Shown one piece after another: positions 6,258 through 13,478 of a DNA stretch of 13,478 nucleotides; the first letter of the stretch is position 1; each line of letters opens with the position of its first letter. The stretch is from contig CALKHV010000165.1 in assembly GCA_937988865.1 (NCBI GenBank), positions 1 to 13,478 on the forward strand, read 5' to 3'. This DNA comes from an uncultured Propionibacteriaceae bacterium. Lineage in GTDB: Bacteria; Actinomycetota; Actinomycetes; Propionibacteriales; Propionibacteriaceae. Below the pieces are notes generated by a model. It saw nothing but the letters and a program-made list of their open reading frames with translations, had not been told where the DNA came from and made no database searches. Made by a program: the position numbers and the translations under genes.

Positions 6258-6884
6258 ATGGCACAGGCATCCCGATCAACGCGCAAGCCGTCCACGAAGA
6301 AGCCGACGGATACCAAGGGGCAGGTGGGTTCGTTCACCGTTCCCGGCGTCCCGCTCGAAGATGGACACAAATTGGCGGGTCAATTGCAGCTGCGTCTGCA
6401 CGCGTTGAATGACCTGCAGCTCACCCTCAAGCACGCGCACTGGAATGTGGTGGGGCCCAAGTTCATCGGCGTACACACGATGCTCGACCCGCAGGTGGAC
6501 GCCGTCCGCGCGATGGTCGACGAACTCGCCGAACGGATGGCCACGATGGGCGTTGCGCCGATCGGGACGCCGGGTCACCTGGTCGAGAACCGCACGTGGG
6601 ACGACTACTCACTCGGCCTGGCCGGTGCCTCTGAGCACCTGGGCGCGCTCGACCTTGTCTACACGGGGGTCATCGAGGGCCACCGTGACGTGATCGAGGT
6701 GGCGGGTGACATCGACCCTGTGACTGAAGACATGTTGATCGGTCATGTTGCGCAGCTGGAGTTGTTCCAGTGGTTCATCAGGGCCCACCTGAAGGACGAC
6801 GAGGGCGTGCTGGCCACGGACGGGGCAACGACGGAGGCAGAGGCGGCCCAGCAGGCGATGGACGCCGACAAGGCGGCCGACTGA
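6258..6884 (+). CDS. dps: Dps: DNA-protecting ferritin-like protein from starved cells
   Basis: This 208-aa member of the Dps/ferritin-like family would assemble as a 12-mer that oxidises Fe(II), preferentially with peroxide, stores the iron and shields DNA in the cytoplasm. The intersubunit ferroxidase ligands are all there with correct spacing: His61 (in HAHWN), His73, Asp77, Asp88 and Glu92 (in DELAER), corresponding to E. coli His51, His63, Asp67, Asp78 and Glu82. Trp62 follows the first His as in the family. The N-terminal tail (about residues 1-25) is rich in Lys/Arg (RSTRK, KK, TK), which in other Dps proteins gives DNA binding. The C-terminal tail (about 185-208) is Ala/Asp/Glu-rich. 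AAAGGAG (6246-6252), five bases before the ATG, is a good ribosome site. The gene has its own stress-type promoter and is followed by a strong hairpin, so it is probably monocistronic. Confidence 0.96.
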   Translation: MAQASRSTRKPSTKKPTDTKGQVGSFTVPGVPLEDGHKLAGQLQLRLHALNDLQLTLKHAHWNVVGPKFIGVHTMLDPQVDAVRAMVDELAERMATMGVAPIGTPGHLVENRTWDDYSLGLAGASEHLGALDLVYTGVIEGHRDVIEVAGDIDPVTEDMLIGHVAQLELFQWFIRAHLKDDEGVLATDGATTEAEAAQQAMDADKAAD

Positions 6885-6900
6885 GCTTCCGATCACGTAT

Positions 6901-6935
6901 CGACGACGGGCGGGCCATTGGCTCGCCCGTTGTCG
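6901..6935. terminator. Strong hairpin between convergent dps and the pilus operon (bidirectional terminator)
   Basis: CGACGACGGGCG (6901-6912) pairs with CGCCCGTTGTCG (6924-6935) over 12 bp with one G-T wobble. The inner bases 6913-6916 and 6920-6923 extend it by four pairs (one wobble) to a 3-base loop ATT. It lies 16 bases after the dps stop and 24 bases after the stop of the prepilin peptidase gene on the other strand, and so can serve both. No U-tract follows in either direction. Confidence 0.75.
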
Positions 6936-6959
6936 TAGCTGGTGGTTCGAGTCCTTGGC

Positions 6960-7679
6960 TCAGGCGAGGTAGAAGTGGAGGGCGATGCCGACCACCATCC
7001 CCAACACCATGTGTGGCCCGAACGGATACTCGCTACGACGGGTTCCCTTGCGTGTGACAAGCATGAAGACGCCGACGAGGGCGTTGGTGAAGATGGCGGA
7101 CGCAACTCCCATCCACAGCGCATCCCGGCCGAACCAGCCCATGGCGATGCCGAGGGCGCCGGAGAGCTTGACGTCCCCGAGGCCCATGCCCCAAGGACTG
7201 ATCCACGCGAGGGCGAAACAGGCGACGAGGCAGATCAGCCCTGCGAGCAGGGCGCGCCAGTAACGGTTCCAGCCGGCACCTTCGAAGGACGCGATCCCCA
7301 GCGTGACGATGAGCCAGGGGTAGAGGGGTGCGACGAGGGCATCGGGCAGGCGTTTGGACGCGACGTCGATCACGACGAGCCACCCCAGTCCTGCCGCGAG
7401 GCCGACCCACGCAAGGACTTCCCCCCACGTGCTGGCGGTGAAGGCGCCTGCGGACGCGATCAAAGCCGCGTGGACAGCCGGGATCCATCGGGCGGGCGCA
7501 GGGTGCGGGATCAAGGCGACTTCGCCGTCGCTCGGCATCCCGGCGTCCGGTCGGACCACCGAGCCCGCGCCACGGTCCGGGTGGGCCCGGCCCGCCCGCG
7601 ATGTGAGCGCAAGCGCGACGAGCCCAGCGAGAGTCGCGGCCAACGGGACGATCGGGGTCAGACCCGGATCAACCGCCAT
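6960..7679 (-). CDS. A24-family prepilin peptidase (TadV/CpaA-like) of the Tad pilus
   Basis: This 239-aa polytopic protein would cleave the leader of Flp-type prepilins at the cytoplasmic face of the membrane. The two catalytic aspartates of the A24 aspartic peptidases are visible: Asp105 in 'VVIDVASKRLPDAL' and Asp169 in the GxGD motif 'GMGLGDVKLSGALG' (GLGD 166-169), 64 residues apart as usual. About six or seven hydrophobic segments are seen, with a polar loop around residues 28-64. There is no N-terminal Cys-rich methylase domain, so it is of the short TadV/CpaA type. The ATG (7679-7677) lies inside the end of tadC (11-base overlap). The ribosome site is only AAGG about nine bases upstream, so coupling is likely. 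It is the last gene of the operon and ends 24 bases before the shared terminator. Confidence 0.9.
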   Translation of the reverse strand: MAVDPGLTPIVPLAATLAGLVALALTSRAGRAHPDRGAGSVVRPDAGMPSDGEVALIPHPAPARWIPAVHAALIASAGAFTASTWGEVLAWVGLAAGLGWLVVIDVASKRLPDALVAPLYPWLIVTLGIASFEGAGWNRYWRALLAGLICLVACFALAWISPWGMGLGDVKLSGALGIAMGWFGRDALWMGVASAIFTNALVGVFMLVTRKGTRRSEYPFGPHMVLGMVVGIALHFYLA

Positions 7680-8559
7680 AGCCGAACGCCTTGGCGATGT
7701 TGATGACGGCTGGTCCGATGATCACGATGAAGAGTGCCGGCATGATGCACACGATCAAGGGGAAGACGACCTTGACCGGGATCTTCATCGCCTTCTCTTC
7801 AGCATTCTGGCGACGCTGGACGCGCAACTCGTCAGCCTGGGTGTGGAGCACCGTGGCCAGCGCAAGCCCGTACTGCTCCGCCTGGACGATGGATCGGATG
7901 AATCGACGCAGGTCGGGAACGTTCGTCCGCTCCGACAGTGCTTCGTAGGCCTCTCGACGTGACTGGCCCACCTGGATGTCCTGCAGCGTTCGGACCAACT
8001 CCTTGGCCAGCACACCCTTGCCGTTGCGCGCCACTCGCACCATCGCAGCGTCAAAACCAAGTCCGGCTTCGACAGCGATGCTCATCTGGTCGAGCGTGTC
8101 GGCGAGTTCGAGCTGGATGGCCTCACGGCGCTTGACTCCAGCGTTGTACAGGAGAATCTCGGGGAGGAAATGCATGAGCGCGATGATCGCGCCGCCAACG
8201 ACAACCATGCGGAAGCTCAACGTGTCCCACACAAGAAGCAGTGCGATGGCCGCGCCCGCGATGGTGAGGAAGAACTTGGCGGCGATGACCCTGTCGAGAG
8301 GCCAGGCCGGCGGCCTCCCTGCCCGGGCCAGGAGACGGTTCAGCCCTCGTGCCTCTGACTGAGGAGTCAACCTCGCAGCCAACTGTCCGCGTCGAACCCG
8401 CGACGTGGCCACCCGGCCGGGGACGGTGCCGCCCATGCCTCGCGAAAGGTTCCCCAACGTCCGGACCCTGCGGGTGTCTGGTCCGACCACGAGCGCGGCG
8501 GTGAGCACTGACAGACCCAGGCAGACCAGGATGATCGCGGCGATGATGGTCCACGGCAT
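7669..8559 (-). CDS. tadC: TadC, inner-membrane platform protein of the Tad pilus (T2SSF domain)
   Basis: The product is 296 aa. It has an N-terminal helix (about 4-25), a basic linker, two helices around 94-112 and 117-135, then the cytoplasmic T2SSF (GspF-like) helical domain (about 150-260) and a last helix (about 261-285). The T2SSF core shows 'ELADTLDQMSIAVEAGLGFDAAM' split as ELADTLDQMS and VEAGLGFDAAM (163-173), then 'VGQSRREAYEALSERT' and the 'FIRSIVQAEQYG' segment typical of TadC/GspF proteins. With TadB it forms the membrane base on which the TadA ATPase acts. The start lies nine bases after the tadB stop; AGGGACGAG just upstream gives a fair ribosome site. Its own stop lies inside the peptidase gene. 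Assignment to TadC rather than TadB rests on order and on the shorter N-terminal region. Confidence 0.92.
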   Translation of the reverse strand: MPWTIIAAIILVCLGLSVLTAALVVGPDTRRVRTLGNLSRGMGGTVPGRVATSRVRRGQLAARLTPQSEARGLNRLLARAGRPPAWPLDRVIAAKFFLTIAGAAIALLLVWDTLSFRMVVVGGAIIALMHFLPEILLYNAGVKRREAIQLELADTLDQMSIAVEAGLGFDAAMVRVARNGKGVLAKELVRTLQDIQVGQSRREAYEALSERTNVPDLRRFIRSIVQAEQYGLALATVLHTQADELRVQRRQNAEEKAMKIPVKVVFPLIVCIMPALFIVIIGPAVINIAKAFGYGG

Positions 8560-8568
8560 GGCTCGTCC

Positions 8569-9531
8569 CTAGAACTTGATCCGGACGGAGGCCCGCAGCC
8601 AGAAGCCCCCGATAATGAGCAGCACCGCGCCGACGCCGAGCATGACCCAGCCGATCGGATTCGTCACAAGGACGGTGAGATATCCCGGGTTCAGCACGAT
8701 GAGCATGCCCGCCACACCGAAGGGCATCGCGTAGAGGATGTAGGCGCTCAACTTGCCTTCTGCGCTCAGCGCCTCGACTTGCCTGCGCAGCTGACCACGC
8801 TGTCGAATCGTGGTGGCCACCCCCTCGAGGACATCGGCCAGATTACCCCCCACCTCTCTGTTGATGGCGATGGCCTGGCTGACCCAGAAGAAGTCCTCGT
8901 TCCTCATCCGAATCGACACCTCCTCCAACGACTCGTTGACGGGGCGGCCGACCCGGGTCTCGTTGACGACTCGCCGGAACTCGTCGCTGCTTGGCTCAGC
9001 CGACTCGACAGCGAGCGCCTGGACAGCCTGCAGCAGCGAATATCCGGCTCGCAGGCTGGCGGCCAGCATTTGAAGTGACTCGTCCAGTTGATTGGCGAAG
9101 GCAGATCGCCGGCGCGCAGCCCGGATCCAGAGGATCAGGCCGAACCCCAGCGGAACCATTGCCGCGACCACCAGACCTCCCCAGCCATTCCCCAACACGA
9201 TCCCCAGGGCCAGGACTGCGAGAAGGATCGAAACCAGAATGACGGCGATCTCTCGCAGGGGCATGCGAATCCCTGCACTCTCGAGGAGGCTCGTCGACCG
9301 GCCGGATCTTCCATTGAGCAGGCGTCCGACCAACTCGGTCGTGGCATCGGCGAATCTGGAGAATCCCCCGGGCGGCTTGGGGACACCCGGGCGGCGACGC
9401 TCGAGTGGCAATTCCTTCGAGGGCATGATCAGGAGGATGAAAGTCGTGATGACGGCGATCGCCAGCAGCACTCCCCCGACCCAGAGTGCCTCGCGTGAGG
9501 TGAGGAAGTCGATCACCGGTGGGCCTGCCAT
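8569..9531 (-). CDS. tadB: TadB, inner-membrane platform protein of the Tad pilus (T2SSF domain)
   Basis: This 320-aa protein has a first helix at about 16-36, a Pro/Arg-rich linker, two adjacent helices (about 95-114, 117-136), a T2SSF domain (about 145-260) and two closing helices (about 262-280, 293-313). Recognisable family stretches are 'LAASLRAGYSLLQAVQALA' near 156-174, 'SIRMRNEDFFWVSQAI' near 206-221 and 'NREVGGNLADVLEGVA' at 224-239. It partners with TadC as the assembly platform. The ATG (9531-9529) is 19 bases inside the end of tadA, preceded closely by GGAGA. A GTG five codons later overlaps the tadA stop as GTGA and is an equally plausible start, shortening the protein by only five residues. 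Confidence 0.93.
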   Translation of the reverse strand: MAGPPVIDFLTSREALWVGGVLLAIAVITTFILLIMPSKELPLERRRPGVPKPPGGFSRFADATTELVGRLLNGRSGRSTSLLESAGIRMPLREIAVILVSILLAVLALGIVLGNGWGGLVVAAMVPLGFGLILWIRAARRRSAFANQLDESLQMLAASLRAGYSLLQAVQALAVESAEPSSDEFRRVVNETRVGRPVNESLEEVSIRMRNEDFFWVSQAIAINREVGGNLADVLEGVATTIRQRGQLRRQVEALSAEGKLSAYILYAMPFGVAGMLIVLNPGYLTVLVTNPIGWVMLGVGAVLLIIGGFWLRASVRIKF

Positions 9532-11012
9532 GTCTCCGCGTTGCCGAACACCCGGGACGACACGGTGATGCCCAGTTCTGCGAACCGATCCGCGAACCGG
9601 GGACGCACACCCGTGGGCAGCGTATGGCCGAGGAAGCGTCCCTCACGGTCGACGCCCGCGGTGTAGTCGAAGAGGAAAATGTCTTGCAGCGTGACGGTCT
9701 GGCCCTCCATGCCATGGACCTCGGTGAGTGCCACGACACGGCGCGTGCCGTCGCGAAGGCGTGCCAGTTGCACAATCACATCGATGGCTGACGCCACCTG
9801 CTCGCGAACAGCGCGCAGGGGAAGATCCATCCCAGCCATCAGGACCAAGGTCTCGAGGCGCGCGATCGAGTCGCGCGGGGAGTTGGCATGGACTGTCGAC
9901 AGAGAACCATCGTGACCCGTGTTCATGGCCTGGAGCATGTCGAGCGACTCCGCTCCGCGAACCTCGCCGACGACGATGCGGTCGGGGCGCATGCGAAGGG
10001 CGTTGCGCACGAGGTCGCGAATGGTGATCTCGCCGCGTCCCTCGGTGTTGGCCGGACGCGACTCCAACCGCACGACGTGCTCCTGCTGCAGCTTGAGTTC
10101 GACCGCGTCCTCGATGGTGATGATCCGCTCGGACTCGGGGATGAAACTCGACAGGACATTGAGGAGGGTGGTCTTGCCCGTGCCAGTGCCACCGGTGACG
10201 AGGATGTTGAGCCGAGCCTGCACGCACGCGCGGAGGAGTTCAGCCATCTCGGGATTGAGGGTCCCGAGGCCGATGAGGTCGCTCACGCTGAGGGCGTCGT
10301 TGCTGAACTTGCGGATGGTGAGGGTCGAACCCGAGACCGCCAGCGGAGGAATGATCGCATTGACGCGAGAGCCGTCCTCGAGTCGCGCGTCCACCAATGG
10401 TGACGACTCGTCAATGCGGCGTCCCACGATGCCGACGATTCGGTCGATCACTCGACGCAGGTGGGCCTCGTCGTCAAAGGTGACTGAACTCTTGCTCAAC
10501 TTGCCGAGGCGTTCGATGTAGACCCGATCCGGGCCGTTGACCATGATCTCAGTGATGGTGTTGTCGGCCAGCAGGGGCTCGAGTGCCCCGAGGCCCAGCA
10601 CATGGTCCTGCACCTGCTGGATCAGCCGACGCTTCTCGGCGTGGGTGAGGGGTGTGGTCGACGTCTCAACGATGGCGTTGAGCTCAGCCCGGACGAGGGC
10701 GTGGAGTGCACCTTCGTCCATGTCGGGGTCGGAGAGCCTGGAACCAAGACGCTCGAACAAGGTCGTTGCCGCGTGCTCCTTGAGTCTGGCGAGGGGGTCG
10801 GCACCACTGGTGTGGGCGGGCTGGTTGGCCCTGGCCGCCAAGGATGCGGGCTCGGGCGGCTCGGCGGGCGAGAACTGGAGTGCTCGCGCGGGGGTCGGCG
10901 TGGTCGGCGCCGCTGCGGCAGGTGCTGCGGTGGCCGGGGACGCGGGTGTCCTGGGCGGATCGGCGGAGGCCTGCTCATTGCGCGCCGCCTGCATTCGATC
11001 TGAGAGCCTCAC
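9513..11012 (-). CDS. tadA: TadA/CpaF secretion ATPase of the Tad pilus
   Basis: Using GTG at 11012-11010 the product is 499 aa. After an Ala/Pro-rich, low-complexity stretch (about 15-60) comes the TadA N-domain and then the T2SSE hexameric ATPase core. Visible motifs: Walker A GGTGTGKT (274-281), Asp box ITIEDAVEL (Glu301, Asp302), Walker B-like RIVVGEVRG (Glu340) and His box NTGHDGSLSTVHAN (His357, His365). It would sit under TadB/TadC in the cytoplasm and power pilus extension. The start is chosen because GAGG, overlapping the cpaE stop, is five bases before this GTG. The frame remains open 23 codons further upstream into cpaE without a ribosome site, and an ATG six codons downstream (residue 7) is a weaker alternative. 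It overlaps tadB by 19 bases. Confidence 0.95.
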   Translation of the reverse strand: MRLSDRMQAARNEQASADPPRTPASPATAAPAAAAPTTPTPARALQFSPAEPPEPASLAARANQPAHTSGADPLARLKEHAATTLFERLGSRLSDPDMDEGALHALVRAELNAIVETSTTPLTHAEKRRLIQQVQDHVLGLGALEPLLADNTITEIMVNGPDRVYIERLGKLSKSSVTFDDEAHLRRVIDRIVGIVGRRIDESSPLVDARLEDGSRVNAIIPPLAVSGSTLTIRKFSNDALSVSDLIGLGTLNPEMAELLRACVQARLNILVTGGTGTGKTTLLNVLSSFIPESERIITIEDAVELKLQQEHVVRLESRPANTEGRGEITIRDLVRNALRMRPDRIVVGEVRGAESLDMLQAMNTGHDGSLSTVHANSPRDSIARLETLVLMAGMDLPLRAVREQVASAIDVIVQLARLRDGTRRVVALTEVHGMEGQTVTLQDIFLFDYTAGVDREGRFLGHTLPTGVRPRFADRFAELGITVSSRVFGNAETWQAHR

Positions 11013-11017
11013 GGCAA

Positions 11018-11021
11018 CCTC
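11018..11021 (-). promoter_or_regulatory. Ribosome binding site of tadA overlapping the cpaE stop codon
   Basis: On the minus strand TGAGG includes the cpaE stop TGA (11022-11020) and the GAGG core (11021-11018), with five bases to the tadA GTG. It decides the GTG start over the longer upstream frame and would couple tadA translation to termination on cpaE. Confidence 0.6.
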
Positions 11022-12204
11022 ACTTTCCCCTGCGTCCAAACAGGCTGCGCGAGACAGGTGCCTCAGGCGCGGGAACGACACGATCAGTGAGAACCACGAA
11101 CTGCTTGGTGACCGCGTCCCGTCCGGCGCTCTGTGTCAGCGGGATCCCCTGATTGACTGATTGGGGGATGATCGGCGCGCTCGGGATGACAACGTCGACC
11201 GCCTCGCCGATCGTGGCTTCCACATCCTTGACCGAGAGGCCGCGGGAGTGGTCGGCGAAGTTCAGCACGACGTGCCGCGCATCGAGCAGCATGTCGAGAG
11301 TGCGGAGGGTGTCGATTTCTTTGCGCAGGCCGCGCACGCCCGGGACGTCGAGACTCGTGACGAGGACGAGGTCGCTCGACAGGTCAAGGACTGCAAGGGT
11401 GTGCTCACTCAGGCCGGGCGCGGTGTCGACGACGACAAACTCGAAGGCGGACGCGAGGGTCGCCAGGAGGGCGGAGACGTCGCCACTGGTGACGGCGTCG
11501 GCGGCGGCGGGATTGTCCGACCCCGGGATCACGAACAATCCGGTCTCGTGCTGGGTGAGGAAGGCCTTGAGCGCCATGGGATCGTTGCGGGCAGGGCCTC
11601 GCACCGTATCGGGCAGGGTGAACTCCGGTTCGAGGTTGAGCGCGCTGGCCACGTCGCCGAAGTGGATGTCGAGGTCGACCAGAACGGTCTGACCGGGTGC
11701 CCGCTTCGCGATACCGACAGCAAGGTTGGTCGAAACCGTGGTCTTTCCCACGCCCCCTTTCGGAGAGGCGACCGTGATGATGCGGCCCCGCCTCACCGCG
11801 GCCGTCGACGCGGCGGCCTGCTGCGCACGCAGGGCCGCACGGGCGTCGGCGCTCGTGATGGCCCGGTGGATCGACTCCTGCAGGTCTGGAACGCCCGCTT
11901 GCGTGTCCACGACCTCTTGGACTCCGGCGCGCAACGCCGGTAGGGCGACCACCTCGGGCTCGGAGGTGACGAGAACAACACTCACACCGCCCCGGGTCAA
12001 GGCCGCCGCCAGCGCTATGGCCTCGTCCGGGGAGGCGTCAACGTCGAGGATGGCAACTGCCGGGGCCTGGGTGACTCCGAGAACAGCGAGGCCCTCCAGC
12101 GTTGCCGGCATGGGCGAACTGATGATTTGAACGGGCTCGGGCGAGGCGTACCCGACGTCCTCGATCAGGCGGGACGACGATGTGACAGCCAGGACGCGGC
12201 TCAT
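11020..12204 (-). CDS. cpaE: CpaE/TadZ pilus-positioning ATPase (MinD/ParA-like with receiver-like N-domain)
   Basis: This 394-aa protein has a two-part architecture. Residues 1 to about 125 form an atypical response-regulator receiver-like domain: 'AVAILDVDASPDEA' carries Asp54 where a phospho-acceptor would sit, but the other receiver signature residues are not obvious. From about 140 comes a MinD/ParA-type ATPase with the deviant Walker A SPKGGVGKTT (147-156; Lys149 and Lys154), the switch 'VLVDLDIHFGD' (Asp177, Asp179) and Walker B 'FVVVDTAPG' (Asp260). CpaE/TadZ proteins localise the Tad machine at a pole or focus on the inner membrane. The C-terminus ends in a basic tail (SLFGRRGK). The ATG shares four bases with the cpaB stop (ATGA). 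The next gene, tadA, starts seven bases after its stop. Confidence 0.93.
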   Translation of the reverse strand: MSRVLAVTSSSRLIEDVGYASPEPVQIISSPMPATLEGLAVLGVTQAPAVAILDVDASPDEAIALAAALTRGGVSVVLVTSEPEVVALPALRAGVQEVVDTQAGVPDLQESIHRAITSADARAALRAQQAAASTAAVRRGRIITVASPKGGVGKTTVSTNLAVGIAKRAPGQTVLVDLDIHFGDVASALNLEPEFTLPDTVRGPARNDPMALKAFLTQHETGLFVIPGSDNPAAADAVTSGDVSALLATLASAFEFVVVDTAPGLSEHTLAVLDLSSDLVLVTSLDVPGVRGLRKEIDTLRTLDMLLDARHVVLNFADHSRGLSVKDVEATIGEAVDVVIPSAPIIPQSVNQGIPLTQSAGRDAVTKQFVVLTDRVVPAPEAPVSRSLFGRRGK

Positions 12205-12983
12205 TTGTACACGTTCTCGTTGTCCGTCAGACGACTGCCCGACAGGGATGTCTTGTCGTTCTGCAAGCTGAGCCAGACTCCGCCGTGCTCCGCGCCCCAG
12301 ACCAGTCTCTCCGCGTCCGGCGCGGAGAGCGCCAACGTGACCATGACCTTGACCTGGGGTGCCTGGACTGCGCTCGCCTGGGCTGACGGGGACGCGTTGC
12401 CCCCACTTCCCAGGACCGTGGTGCCACTGGTCGTGGTTCCCGCTGTCACACCCGCAGGCACGCCACCCTGCACGTTGAGGACCAGAGCGCTGTTGATGAC
12501 CAACTTCGTCACACCCGTGTCGTCACCCTGATTCGTCGAGACGAAAACGCCGACCGTGTCACCAGGGTTCAGAATGCCTCCCTGAACGCGCTCGGCGTCG
12601 AGTACGACGCTCACGGCCTGCCGCCCAGCCGGGAGCGGGACCACCCTCGCCTCGTTGGGGTCTGGCGGATCGATGAACCGGCTCACGAGAACCTGTTCGC
12701 CGGGCTGCAGGTCAACCGCCGCAACCTTGCCGGCGATCTCGGACACCTTGACAATCGATCCTGCGACGACCGCCGTGCGGGGCATGGTCTTCACCTCGAC
12801 GGCAGATCCCAGTGCGTCGGCCGCCGTCCCCGCCGCGATGGGCTGTGCCACGACCAGCACGTCAGTGGCGTCGAGATTGGCCATGGCACGCTTGTCTGCG
12901 CCTGTGACATAGCCGGTGAGAAGTACCGCACCCAGCAGGGTGCAGAGCACTGCGACGATCGCCGCAATGAGGCGTCTGGTCAT
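12201..12983 (-). CDS. cpaB: CpaB/RcpC-like Flp pilus assembly protein (SAF domain)
   Basis: The product is 260 aa. It has a single N-terminal membrane anchor or uncleaved signal (RRLIAAIVAVLCTLLGAVLL, about 3-22). Next is a SAF domain (about 41-104) with 'VLVVAQPIAAGTAADAL' near 42-58 and 'LQPGEQVLVSRFI' at 92-104, then the RcpC domain (about 113-250) with 'AVSVVLDAERVQGGILNPGD'-like sequence and 'VKVMVTLALSAPDAERLVWG'. A Gly/Ser/Thr-rich low-complexity insert (about 173-205) breaks the second domain. The bulk should lie outside the membrane. In Gram-negatives RcpC/CpaB works at the envelope with the secretin. No secretin is expected here, so its role in this monoderm-type organism is less clear. 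The ATG lies 12 bases after the preceding stop with only GAAAG as a weak ribosome site. The stop overlaps the cpaE start. Confidence 0.9.
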   Translation of the reverse strand: MTRRLIAAIVAVLCTLLGAVLLTGYVTGADKRAMANLDATDVLVVAQPIAAGTAADALGSAVEVKTMPRTAVVAGSIVKVSEIAGKVAAVDLQPGEQVLVSRFIDPPDPNEARVVPLPAGRQAVSVVLDAERVQGGILNPGDTVGVFVSTNQGDDTGVTKLVINSALVLNVQGGVPAGVTAGTTTSGTTVLGSGGNASPSAQASAVQAPQVKVMVTLALSAPDAERLVWGAEHGGVWLSLQNDKTSLSGSRLTDNENVYK

Positions 12984-12995
12984 TCTGTTTGGCTT

Positions 12996-13478
12996 TCAGT
13001 TGGTGAGCTTGACAAAGCGAATGCCCATATCGGGCGTGGTGCCGCCGGAGGAGGCGCTATCCAGGGTCACCCAGGTGACGAATTTGCCGAGGATCCGACG
13101 TCCGGAGTCAGGATGAACTGACGCATTGCAGGTGCCGACATTGAATTCACCCTGCGGTAGGCAGAAAGCGGTGACGCGGAACGCCGCAAAGGCCATGATG
13201 TGATACCAGGCGTTCGAGCCACTACCACCGGCCCGGTCGAAAATCGGTACAAGCACGACTCGATTCTTCAGGCCCTCAAGATCGAGATTGCATGGTTGGC
13301 TCGCCCCGGGGTCGGACCCAACGTTGCCGGCACTGTTGATCTTCGCCTCACACGGTGATGTCGATGTGGGGTCGAGCCACCCGAAGCCGCCCGAGACCTC
13401 ATTGTGGGCCGCGTTCGTCACGCCCGCACAACTCACGGGCGGGTTCGTGAAGTCTTCGGCGTCGTCCTTGCTCTTGAG
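12996..13478 (-). CDS. TadG-like exported protein of the Tad locus (partial, C-terminal 160 aa)
   Basis: The frame is open from the right edge to the TGA at 12998-12996, so the gene enters from outside and only its end is visible. The tail carries 'VVLVPIFDRAGGSGSNAWYHIMAFAAFRVTAF', seen as VPIFDRAGGSGSNAWY and IMAFAAFRVTAF, then 'ILGKFVTWVTLD'. This combination is characteristic of the C-terminus of actinobacterial TadG/TadE-like pilus-associated proteins, from memory of the family. Five cysteines in the visible part suggest disulfides and an extracytoplasmic location. TadG proteins normally start with a membrane helix and often a vWA-like domain, neither visible here. An internal GTG at 13436 could be mistaken for a start, but the homologous region begins before it. 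It is directly upstream of cpaB (12-base gap), probably in the same operon. Confidence 0.75.
   Translation of the reverse strand, partial: LKSKDDAEDFTNPPVSCAGVTNAAHNEVSGGFGWLDPTSTSPCEAKINSAGNVGSDPGASQPCNLDLEGLKNRVVLVPIFDRAGGSGSNAWYHIMAFAAFRVTAFCLPQGEFNVGTCNASVHPDSGRRILGKFVTWVTLDSASSGGTTPDMGIRFVKLTN

Noticed and set aside
3643..6884. dps as a third gene of the exporter operon
   Set aside because: The 84-base gap holds a complete stress-type promoter and a separate ribosome site, so dps is better read as its own unit, although read-through is possible.
6941..6956. tRNA T-arm-like motif GGTTCGAGTCC after dps
   Set aside because: The flanking bases do not form a five-pair T-stem, and no acceptor, D or anticodon arms are found; the upstream bases form the terminator hairpin instead. 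A remnant of an integration site cannot be excluded but nothing else supports it.
1..13478. CRISPR array, toxin-antitoxin pair, restriction or phage-defence genes, transposase or integrase
   Set aside because: No regularly spaced direct repeats and no protein with the motifs of these systems was seen on either strand.

Overview
The window is high-GC DNA, with G/C at most third codon positions, GTG starts mixed with ATG, many 1-4 nt gene overlaps and at least one likely leaderless start. This points to an actinobacterium. The gene families (TetR plus a polyketide-exporter-like ABC pump, a Dps behind a SigB/SigF-type promoter, an actinobacterial-style Tad locus) fit that. The genus cannot be fixed from the sequence alone.

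Left part (1-2921, minus strand). The first 60 bases hold the N-terminus of what looks like an RND-type efflux permease that runs off the left edge. Upstream of it on the same strand is a compact three-gene polar amino acid ABC importer: binding lipoprotein (2794-1901), permease (1904-957) and ATPase (957-181). The genes overlap by a few bases and are probably translationally coupled. A 60-base, near-perfect hairpin (127-186) begins at the stop codon of the ATPase gene and probably ends the operon.

Middle part (2922-6959). A TetR-family repressor (minus) is divergent from a two-gene drug-exporter ABC system (plus; ATPase, then a 542-aa polytopic permease of the TnrB-like 'polyketide exporter' type). 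The 106-bp divergent region carries a 10-bp perfect inverted repeat whose two arms overlap the candidate -10 box of each gene, so it is the likely operator and repression switch. Next comes a plus-strand dps gene with its own promoter, matching the actinobacterial general-stress sigma consensus (GGTTT-N15-GGGTAC). A strong hairpin at 6901-6935 separates dps from the convergent pilus operon.

Right part (6960-13478, minus strand). This is a Tad (tight adherence/Flp-type) pilus operon read right to left: TadG-like exported protein (partial), CpaB/RcpC, CpaE/TadZ, CpaF/TadA ATPase, TadB, TadC and an A24 prepilin peptidase. The genes overlap or are separated by at most about 12 bases, so they are almost certainly one transcript whose promoter lies beyond the right edge. 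CpaE would position the machine, TadA would power it, TadB/TadC would form the inner-membrane platform and the peptidase would process prepilins. No Flp prepilin or TadE/TadF is present in the window; they should lie further right or elsewhere.

I see no CRISPR array, rRNA, tRNA, IS element or prophage gene. The most notable signals are regulatory (stress promoter of dps, TetR divergent operator, the 60-base hairpin) rather than a new multi-gene system.
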